A DNA stretch of 48,828 nucleotides. Origin: Parabacteroides sp. GTDB taxonomy: Bacteria > Bacteroidota > Bacteroidia > Bacteroidales > Tannerellaceae. The DNA is taken from positions 1 to 48,828 of the forward strand of contig JAFUOJ010000005.1 in assembly GCA_017481945.1 (NCBI GenBank), read 5' to 3'. Of this stretch, positions 42,961-48,828 are shown one piece after another; the first letter of the stretch is position 1, and the number at the start of each line of letters is the position of its first letter. A program made the translations under genes and the position numbers. The notes beneath the pieces were generated by a model. It ran no database searches, was not told the origin of the DNA, and saw nothing but the letters and a program-made list of their open reading frames with translations.

Positions 42961-43175
42961 TTTTCACCGCTGCAAAATGGTTTTTAAGACTCTAAAAATC
43001 GTTTTGCAGTAGTGAAAACTCACTTTTAGGGTTTTAAAAGACAACTTTCAACACTGCAAACTCATTTCTAAGACCCTAAAAACGAACTTACAGTGGTGTA
43101 AAGCCATTTTTAGGTTTTTAAAAGGCAACTTGCAGCACTTTTTAGGACTTTCCCAAAGTTCAAAAGTGGGGTTGC
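42961..43175. repeat. Tandem array of imperfect palindromes
   Basis: Unit 1 (42961-43018) has 17-nt arms matching at 15 positions, TTTTCAC-CG-CTGCAAAA and its complement with TA in place of CG, plus an inner TTTTTA/TAAAAA pair. Unit 2 (43052-43095) repeats CACTG...CAGTG around ACCCTAAAAACG. Units 3 and 4 (about 43097-43175) carry the same words GTG...CAC, TTTTTAGG and GCAACTTGCAGCAC in degraded form. Confidence 0.7.
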
Positions 43176-43192
43176 AACACTTCAATAGGGGG

Positions 43193-43236
43193 AAAAAGAA
43201 AAGGTCAGCCACTCTGCACCCGAGATAACTGACCTT
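43193..43236 (-). terminator. Terminator of the der operon
   Basis: AAGGTCAG (43201-43208) pairs with CTGACCTT (43229-43236) with a 20-nt loop. On the minus strand T-rich sequence follows (43193-43200). It lies 26 bp after the der stop. Confidence 0.7.
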
Positions 43237-43261
43237 ATTTCTATCTTAAACCAATATTATC

Positions 43262-44575
43262 TTACTTTTCGCGAATAAATATATTTATCGGTGTCCCTGT
43301 GAAGTTCCAATTCTCGCGAATCTTGTTTTCAAGGAAACGTTTGTAAGGATCTTTAATCCATTGCGGCAGATTACAGAAGAATACAAACGACGGAACGGAA
43401 CCGGCTGGCAGCTGTGTGATATATTTAATCTTAATATACTTGCCTTTCCATGCTGGCGGTGGATAGTTTTCAATGATTGGCAACATCGTCTCGTTTAACT
43501 TAGCGGTAGAAACACGACGTTGACGATTTTCATATACCATCTTAGCCGTTTCCAACACCTTCAAAATACGCTGTTTTGTCAAAGCAGATATGAACAAAAT
43601 AGGGAAGTCGGTAAACGGAGCCAAACGTTCACGAATGGCATTCGTATAAGAATCAATCACAGCCTGACTTTTTTCTTCAACTAAATCCCACTTGTTCACA
43701 CAAACCACTAAGCCCTTTTTATTCTTCTGAACCAAAGAGAAGATGTTCAAATCCTGGCTTTCAATTCCACGAGTAGCGTCCAACATCAAGACACAAACAT
43801 CTGAATTTTCAATCGCACGGATAGAACGAATTACAGAATAATATTCCAAATCTTCATTCACCTTTCCCTTTTTACGGATTCCGGCAGTATCAACCAAATA
43901 GAAGTTTAAACCAAACTTATTGTATTTCGTGTAGATAGAATCACGAGTTGTTCCGGCAATATCTGTCACAATGTGGCGATCTTCACCCATGAAAGCATTG
44001 ATCAAAGAAGATTTACCTGCATTCGGACGACCGATAATAGCAATACGAGGCAACTCCTCTTCCAATTCTTCTACTTTTTCTTCCGGAAGCGTTGCAACAA
44101 TCTTATCTAATAAATCCCCCGTACAAGAACCATTAATAGCAGAGATACAGAAAGGATCTCCCAATCCGAATGAATAGAACTCAGCAGAAGCAGGGTGTAA
44201 ATCGAAGTTATCTGCTTTATTGGCTACGACAATCACAGGTTTCTTATGACGACGCAAAATACCTGCCACTTCGTTATCCAAATCTGTCATACCACTTACG
44301 ACATCTACAACAAACAGAATCACGTCTGCCTCTTCCAAGGCAATCTTTACCTGTTTATTAATCTCTCCTTCAAAAATATCATCCGAATTAACAACCCATC
44401 CTCCGGTGTCAATCAATGAAAATTCCTTACCGACCCATTCCACTTTACCGTACTGGCGGTCGCGCGTAGTACCTGCCTCTTCATTAACAATCGCCTGGCG
44501 CGTTTGTGTCAAACGGTTGAACAACGTGGACTTTCCTACGTTGGGTCTACCAACTATTGCAACAATATTTCCCAT
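43262..44575 (-). CDS. der: GTPase Der (EngA), ribosome assembly
   Basis: 437 aa with two consecutive GTPase domains and a C-terminal KH-like domain. G1 motifs are GRPNVGKST (residues 8-16) and GRPNAGKSS (about 181-189); G3 DTGG and DTAG; G4 NKAD and NKWD. The KH-like tail (about 350-437) includes [20 protein letters not shown]. It binds the 50S subunit and is essential for its maturation. It follows era by 32 bp and closes the DUF177-rpmF-fabH-era-der operon; a terminator comes after. Typical length. Confidence 0.98.
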   Translation of the reverse strand: MGNIVAIVGRPNVGKSTLFNRLTQTRQAIVNEEAGTTRDRQYGKVEWVGKEFSLIDTGGWVVNSDDIFEGEINKQVKIALEEADVILFVVDVVSGMTDLDNEVAGILRRHKKPVIVVANKADNFDLHPASAEFYSFGLGDPFCISAINGSCTGDLLDKIVATLPEEKVEELEEELPRIAIIGRPNAGKSSLINAFMGEDRHIVTDIAGTTRDSIYTKYNKFGLNFYLVDTAGIRKKGKVNEDLEYYSVIRSIRAIENSDVCVLMLDATRGIESQDLNIFSLVQKNKKGLVVCVNKWDLVEEKSQAVIDSYTNAIRERLAPFTDFPILFISALTKQRILKVLETAKMVYENRQRRVSTAKLNETMLPIIENYPPPAWKGKYIKIKYITQLPAGSVPSFVFFCNLPQWIKDPYKRFLENKIRENWNFTGTPINIFIREK

Positions 44576-44607
44576 AAAACAACTTATTCTACTGTCGGTG
44601 CTGTTAA

Positions 44608-45501
44608 TTAATCCAACTGATAACCGAAATTCTTCAACATTTTATCTCGGTTACGCCAATCTTTTTCAACTTTCACAAACATTTCTAAGAATACCTTCTT
44701 CTCAAAGAAACGTTCAATATCTTTACGAGCCATAGCACCCACCTTTTTTAATGCTTGGCCACGATGCCCGATGATGATTCCTTTTTGGGAATCGCGTTCA
44801 ACAACAATGAGCGCTTTGATGTGAATCATGTCAGCATCTTCCTTAAACAGCTCGACAACGACTTCAACCGCATACGGTATTTCTTTCTGATAATACAGAA
44901 GGATTTTCTCACGAATAATTTCTGTCACAAAGAAACGAGCCGGTTTATCGGTTAGCGCATCTTTTTCAAAATAGGGAGGAGATTCAGGCATTAGCTCTTC
45001 TACCCTACGTTTTAAATAGTCTATATTAAAATTTGAAAGAGCGGAGATTGGAATAATCTCTGCCTTCGGTAAAAGTTCTTTCCACTCAGAAACCAACTTT
45101 TCCAAATCTGCCTGCGTGGTTGTATCAATCTTATTAATCAATAACAAGATAGGACAATCCATCCGCTGCACTTTCAAAAGGAACTCTTCGTTCTTATCAA
45201 TCTTTTCTACAACGTCTGTTACATAAAGAAGGACATCTGCATCTCCTAATGCAGATTCTGAGAAATTAAGCATGGACTCTTGCAACTTATAATTGGGTTG
45301 CAGAACTCCCGGTGTATCGGAATACACAATCTGCATATTGTCAGTATTCACAATCCCCATAATACGATGACGAGTAGTTTGCGCTTTCGAAGTAATAATC
45401 GAAATACGTTCACCTACCAAACGGTTCATCAACGTTGATTTTCCGACATTGGGATTCCCGACGATATTGACAAAGCCCGATTTATGCTTACTTTCCATCA
45501 T
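44608..45501 (-). CDS. era: GTPase Era, ribosome assembly
   Basis: About 297 aa from ATG 45501 ([15 protein letters not shown]); the first residues of the longer frame to 45546 overlap fabH and are not needed. It has G1 GNPNVGKST, the effector [11 protein letters not shown]3 DTPGV, G4 NKID, and a C-terminal KH domain (about 205-297) with [15 protein letters not shown]. It binds 16S rRNA near its 3' end in 30S assembly. Its start codon overlaps the fabH stop (14 bases shared), so translation is probably coupled. der follows. Confidence 0.97.
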   Translation of the reverse strand: MMESKHKSGFVNIVGNPNVGKSTLMNRLVGERISIITSKAQTTRHRIMGIVNTDNMQIVYSDTPGVLQPNYKLQESMLNFSESALGDADVLLYVTDVVEKIDKNEEFLLKVQRMDCPILLLINKIDTTTQADLEKLVSEWKELLPKAEIIPISALSNFNIDYLKRRVEELMPESPPYFEKDALTDKPARFFVTEIIREKILLYYQKEIPYAVEVVVELFKEDADMIHIKALIVVERDSQKGIIIGHRGQALKKVGAMARKDIERFFEKKVFLEMFVKVEKDWRNRDKMLKNFGYQLD

Positions 45502-46486
45502 ATCCCCATTTAAGATAAACAGCTCCCCAAGTAAATCCGGCACCAAATGCTGCCAAAATCAAATTATCTCCTTTTTTCAATTGGTTCTCCCATTCCCACA
45601 AACACAAAGGAATCGTACCGGCACTGGTATTACCATATTTCTGGATATTAATCATGACTTTGTCCATATCTACACCCAAACGTTTAGCTGTTGCGTCAAT
45701 AATACGCAAATTCGCCTGATGAGGGACAATCCATGCAATATCGTCATGAGTCAAATGATTTCGTTCCGCTACTTCAGCAGCTGCGTCAGCCATATAGGAT
45801 ACAGCATACTTAAAGACATACTTACCATCTTGATATACGAAATGTTCCCGATTATCCACCGTCTCATGAGAAGGAGGATAAGCTGAACCACCTGATTTCA
45901 TAATCAAATGGGAATATCCTATACCATCCGTACGAAGAACCGTATCCATAATTCCCAATTCCTCTGTTGTCGGTTCAAGCAATACGGCACCACAACCATC
46001 TCCGAAAAGCGGGCATGTCGTACGATCTGTATAATCTGTAATAGCTGTCATCTTATCACCGGCTACAACAACAACCTTTTTATAACGACCTGAACGGATA
46101 TAATTTGCACCTGTTTCCAACGCATACAAAAATCCGGCACAAGCCCCCTGCAAATCAAAAGTCATTGCATTTTTACATCCGGTATGGTAAGCAATAATAG
46201 AAGCTGTGGTAGGGAAGTGATGATCCGGAGTGGTAGAAGCCAATAATAACACTTCAATATCTTCCGGATTTACATTTGTTTTTTCGAGTAACTGCTTCAC
46301 AGCTCGTATACCCATATAAGAGGTTCCCAACCCCTCTCCTTTTAAAATTCGGCGTTCTTTGATGCCGACACGCGTCATAATCCATTCGTCAGTCGTATCA
46401 ACCATCTTTGAGATATCCTCATTCGTCAATATATCCTCAGGAACATAACCTCCAACGCCTGTTATAACCGCATTAATCTTTTCCAT
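45488..46486 (-). CDS. fabH: Beta-ketoacyl-[acyl-carrier-protein] synthase III
   Basis: 332 aa, family length. The catalytic triad is complete: Cys116 (GACAGF), His256 (VPHQANLRI) and Asn286 (YGNTSAG). Other marks are [16 protein letters not shown] and [12 protein letters not shown]. It condenses acetyl-CoA (or a branched primer) with malonyl-ACP to start fatty-acid synthesis in the cytosol. plsX, which lies between rpmF and fabH in many bacteria, is absent here, as is usual in this phylum. A hairpin (46521-46554) sits between rpmF and this gene. Confidence 0.98.
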   Translation of the reverse strand: MEKINAVITGVGGYVPEDILTNEDISKMVDTTDEWIMTRVGIKERRILKGEGLGTSYMGIRAVKQLLEKTNVNPEDIEVLLLASTTPDHHFPTTASIIAYHTGCKNAMTFDLQGACAGFLYALETGANYIRSGRYKKVVVVAGDKMTAITDYTDRTTCPLFGDGCGAVLLEPTTEELGIMDTVLRTDGIGYSHLIMKSGGSAYPPSHETVDNREHFVYQDGKYVFKYAVSYMADAAAEVAERNHLTHDDIAWIVPHQANLRIIDATAKRLGVDMDKVMINIQKYGNTSAGTIPLCLWEWENQLKKGDNLILAAFGAGFTWGAVYLKWGYDGK

Positions 46487-46520
46487 AAATTCTAAAAATA
46501 AAAAGGACTATTCATCCCAA

Positions 46521-46554
46521 TTAAAAAAAAGCCCTAAAAAGTTATTTTAGGGCT
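46521..46554 (-). terminator. Internal hairpin with T run between rpmF and fabH
   Basis: AGCCCTAAAA (46530-46539) pairs with TTTTAGGGCT (46545-46554), 5-nt loop, followed on the minus strand by eight T (46523-46530). It lies within the operon, so it may be a partial terminator that lowers fabH-era-der expression relative to L32. Confidence 0.7.
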
Positions 46555-46592
46555 ATTTCTTCGTTTACCAGAACAACTCAGAAATGATAAAC

Positions 46593-46778
46593 TTAAACTG
46601 CTGCTTCTTTTTCGATAGCTAATTTACCTCTGTAGTAACCGCATTCGCCGCATACAGTGTGATAAATGTGCCATGCGCCACAATTCGGGCAGATAGCCAT
46701 TGTCGGAGCTACAGCCTTGTCATGAGTTCTTCTCTTGGCTGTTCTTGTCTTACCTTGTCTTCTTTTAGGATGTGCCAT
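46593..46778 (-). CDS. rpmF: 50S ribosomal protein L32
   Basis: 61 aa. The N-terminus MAHPKRRQGKTRTAKRRTHD is the usual basic L32 start, and the zinc ribbon CPNCGAWHIYHTVCGECG has two CXXC pairs, so this is the zinc-binding form. It is part of the large ribosomal subunit. It lies 12 bp after the DUF177 gene, its common partner, and is followed by a hairpin before fabH. Confidence 0.98.
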   Translation of the reverse strand: MAHPKRRQGKTRTAKRRTHDKAVAPTMAICPNCGAWHIYHTVCGECGYYRGKLAIEKEAAV

Positions 46779-46790
46779 GTTTTTATTTAT

Positions 46791-47357
46791 TTAATTGTTA
46801 TCATTCTCAAGTAATCCTTTCAGACCATCCCATCTCGGATCCGTTGTAATCTCTGGTTTAACCTCACCTTCCGTGTCGTCATCCTCATATTCATCCTCCA
46901 TGCTTCTGGCAGTATGCTTTTTTAATTTAGAGGACATAGCCTTATTACATTTTCCCGGAGCATGTACATGCTTCATCGGTACAGCCAATGCTATAAATTC
47001 ATACAAGAACCAAGCTAAATTAATAGCCCCTTCATCTTCCGGTACAACGACCACTTCATCACTTTCTTCGGTATATTCTCTACCAAACTTTACTATCAAG
47101 CGATTCTGTGTTTCAATAGGAACCTCTACATCATCCAAACATCTGTCACATGGAACCCATACGACACCTTGTATCTGAAAGTTCATTTCAAACATCATGG
47201 AGGAACGTTTTACAGAGAGAGAAACATTTACTTTTCCTTTCTGGACCTGATCTCCATCGATGTCCACAAAAAACTTATTCTCCAGTAAGTATTCAAATTC
47301 ATGCACTCCCGGAGTGAGATTTTTCAAATCTATATTGTATAAATTAAACTTTCCCAA
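46791..47357 (-). CDS. DUF177 (YceD-like) protein, linked to L32
   Basis: 188 aa. The start is TTG at 47357 (MGKFNLYNIDLKNL), because an in-frame stop lies just upstream and no ATG comes before residue 50; this matches how the family begins. The core motif VPCDRCLDDVEVPIETQNRL identifies DUF177. An acidic tail (MEDEYEDDDTEGE) follows. In other bacteria YceD-type proteins work in 23S rRNA processing or ribosome biogenesis alongside rpmF; that is family knowledge, not shown here. Promoter at 47380-47411 drives the whole operon. Confidence 0.9.
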   Translation of the reverse strand: MGKFNLYNIDLKNLTPGVHEFEYLLENKFFVDIDGDQVQKGKVNVSLSVKRSSMMFEMNFQIQGVVWVPCDRCLDDVEVPIETQNRLIVKFGREYTEESDEVVVVPEDEGAINLAWFLYEFIALAVPMKHVHAPGKCNKAMSSKLKKHTARSMEDEYEDDDTEGEVKPEITTDPRWDGLKGLLENDNN

Positions 47358-47379
47358 AGCCTTTTATGTAAAAACCTTG

Positions 47380-47411
47380 CAAAGGTACGAAAAAACTAAG
47401 TACAAATGCAA
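47380..47411 (-). promoter_or_regulatory. Promoter of the DUF177-rpmF-fabH-era-der operon
   Basis: On the minus strand TTG (47409-47411) is followed after 21 nt by TACCTTTG (47380-47387). Both boxes and spacing fit, 23 bp before the TTG start codon. Confidence 0.65.
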
Positions 47412-47444
47412 TATCTGCATAATTATTTTTTGCTATCAAAAGAA

Positions 47445-48599
47445 TTAACTTTTACATTTTCTAAGTTCTATACGGAAAGTGGTTCCTTTTCCTAATTCTG
47501 AATTTTTCACAAAGATCTTTCCACCATGATAAGACTCTATAATTCGTTTTACCAAAGACAAACCTAACCCCCATCCACGTTTTTTGGTTGTATATCCGGG
47601 ATGAAAAACAGTCTTAAATTTAGATTTCGCGATGCCCTTACCGGTATCCGTTACATCTATACGCACCAACTTATCTCGCTCTTCCACCTGAAAAGTAATT
47701 TCACCCTGTCCTTCCATAGCATCCACTGCGTTCTTCGTCAGATTCTCAATAACCCAAGCAAACAGAGAGTCATTCATTAATACAAATACAGGAGTGGCTG
47801 TTAAATGGGTATAAATTTTCACCTTTGAAGAGATACGTGTACTCATATAACCTAAAGCCGTACGAATCGAATCATTTATATCAACCGGAATCGGATCCGG
47901 ATTAGAACCAATCTTTGAAAAACGCTCTGCAATTGTCTCCAACCGCTTCACATCTTTCTCCATCTCATTCAATAAAGAGGTATCTATCTCCTTTGTCCGT
48001 AAATATTCCAACCAAGCAATCAAAGATGAGATCGGTGTTCCTAATTGATGGGCAGTTTCCTTAGATAGCCCTACCCATACTTTATTCTGTTCGGCCCTCT
48101 TTGTACTTGCCAATGCCAAAAAAGCAATAGCGATAAAGACAAAAACAACTGCAAGCTGAGCAAAAGGGAAAACTAACAATCGCTTCAAAATAATCGAATC
48201 ATCATAATAGACATATTGGAAGGTCCCATCCTCCATATCGATAGCAATTGTATTCTTACTTTTCAATTCTTGAACTTTCGCTTGAGGGAATCTCTCTACT
48301 TCATTATCCGATAGATCTATATTCTTAAAAAACAAAACACTGTCTTGCTCATTGCATAAAACAACCGGGATCGTAGTATTTCCCTGCAAAATTTTCAAGA
48401 CTAATGACATATCAACAGCAGCGTCTTTACTTGCAGTCAGACGTGTAGCCTCTGCCCATACCTCCATTTTATGGCGTTCCTCGTGTGCTAAATCTTTTAT
48501 CAACATATCAGAAATCACCCACGAAGCTATTGCGATAAGAATAGCTGTAAAAATAAAAAGGAATTTCAGCCGTTGGCGGGAATCATAAATACTCTTCAT
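47445..48599 (-). CDS. Sensor histidine kinase, no adjacent response regulator
   Basis: 384 aa. Two membrane helices (about 11-31 and 141-165) enclose a 110-residue extracytoplasmic sensor. The H-box is SKETAHQLGTPISSL with His184, the N-box NLTKNAVDAM, the G1 box DTGKG and the G2 box GWGLGLSL, so the ATPase core is complete. The HQLGTP form of the H-box is common in Bacteroidetes kinases. No response regulator gene is adjacent, so its partner is elsewhere. It lies immediately downstream of an rRNA operon. Signal unknown. Own transcript after the rRNA terminator; no convincing promoter box seen. Confidence 0.92.
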   Translation of the reverse strand: MKSIYDSRQRLKFLFIFTAILIAIASWVISDMLIKDLAHEERHKMEVWAEATRLTASKDAAVDMSLVLKILQGNTTIPVVLCNEQDSVLFFKNIDLSDNEVERFPQAKVQELKSKNTIAIDMEDGTFQYVYYDDSIILKRLLVFPFAQLAVVFVFIAIAFLALASTKRAEQNKVWVGLSKETAHQLGTPISSLIAWLEYLRTKEIDTSLLNEMEKDVKRLETIAERFSKIGSNPDPIPVDINDSIRTALGYMSTRISSKVKIYTHLTATPVFVLMNDSLFAWVIENLTKNAVDAMEGQGEITFQVEERDKLVRIDVTDTGKGIAKSKFKTVFHPGYTTKKRGWGLGLSLVKRIIESYHGGKIFVKNSELGKGTTFRIELRKCKS

Positions 48600-48663
48600 A
48601 AAAATGTTTACAAATCAACAATTTTATAAACGGGAAAAAACGGGAAATAGTATAATCGTATCC

Positions 48664-48702
48664 ACAAAAAAAGGAGTCAGTCAAATCTTTGACTAACTCC
48701 TT
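48664..48702 (-). terminator. Terminator of the rRNA operon
   Basis: AAGGAGTCAGTCAAA (48671-48685) pairs with the segment 48688-48702 with one mismatch; on the minus strand a run of seven T follows (48665-48671). It sits about 25 bp beyond the 5S rRNA 3' end. Confidence 0.85.
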
Positions 48703-48725
48703 CTTCTCTTCTTTCGTCTTTCTCG

Positions 48726-48828
<103 letters not shown>

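Larger units (their letters stand above)
42723..43261. other. 539-bp intergenic region with a tandem hairpin array
   Basis: No gene is seen. 42723-42950 shows nothing notable. 42961-43175 is a chain of imperfect palindromes built from TTTTAGGG-, CTGCAAA- and GTGAAAA-type words, and 43193-43236 is the terminator of the der operon. Confidence 0.6.

Noticed and set aside
42961-43175. CRISPR array
   Set aside because: Units are imperfect palindromes of varying length, there are no constant spacers, and no cas gene is in the window.
48600-48660. Promoter for the histidine kinase gene
   Set aside because: Only TTGATTTG-like sequence is present, which lacks the TA of the consensus; a doubled CGGGAAA word here has no evident role.

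Overview
The window looks like chromosomal DNA from a member of the Bacteroidales, most likely Parabacteroides or a close relative in the Tannerellaceae. The reasons are SusC/SusD and FecR/ECF-sigma genes, many promoters with the Bacteroidetes -7 box TAnnTTTG, very few Shine-Dalgarno sequences, lipoproteins with Cys followed by acidic residues, and a large surface protein ending in what I recognise as the DUF6383 domain, a family I associate mainly with Parabacteroides. I see no insertion sequence, prophage, tRNA or CRISPR array.

Layout, left to right. (1) 1-2831: a large secreted DUF6383-type protein, minus strand, cut by the left edge, with a long intergenic region and a shared repeat behind it. 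(2) 3368-5928: a DUF4248 gene and a BT4734-like/DUF3987 primase-helicase-like gene, a small accessory cassette carrying two inverted 27-bp repeat arrays. (3) 6132-8441: MlaE/MlaF-type lipid transporter coupled to a GDSL/SGNH hydrolase. (4) 8497-11409: M16 zinc protease lipoprotein. (5) 11551-18841: ECF sigma, FecR anti-sigma, SusC and SusD, the regulatory and uptake half of a glycan-utilisation locus, with a candidate antisense RNA at the susC 5' end. (6) 18938-20224: metK with a long structured leader. (7) 20481-24853: the housekeeping run ftsX, DUF3098, uppP, truB, queA, folK and a small basic protein. (8) 25073-27099: miaB, a candidate small RNA, and a small membrane protein.

(9) 27179-28675: succinate/acetate CoA-transferase. 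(10) 28741-32927: an unsaturated-uronide operon (GH88, kduI, kduD) divergent from an outer-membrane porin. (11) 33025-33988: a putative zeta-type toxin module. (12) 33992-38290: GH95 fucosidase and an MsbA-like ABC exporter. (13) 38609-42391: a lipoprotein, its radical SAM/SPASM enzyme and a GH123-like hydrolase. This is the most interesting protein system here: the lipoprotein/rSAM pair is a recognised but functionally uncharacterised combination. (14) 43262-47357: the conserved DUF177-rpmF-fabH-era-der operon. (15) 47445-48599: an orphan histidine kinase. (16) The right edge holds a 5S rRNA and its terminator, the tail of an rRNA operon.

Functionally the window mixes core metabolism (SAM synthesis, tRNA modification, folate, ribosome biogenesis, fatty-acid initiation) with glycan foraging (SusCD, fucosidase, uronide hydrolase, hexosaminidase-like enzyme). 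The less explained material lies in intergenic DNA: two candidate small RNAs, a structured metK leader, two clusters of nested palindromes, and an inverted-repeat pair that could flip part of a gene. All database-family assignments come from recognition of motifs and gene order, not from searches.
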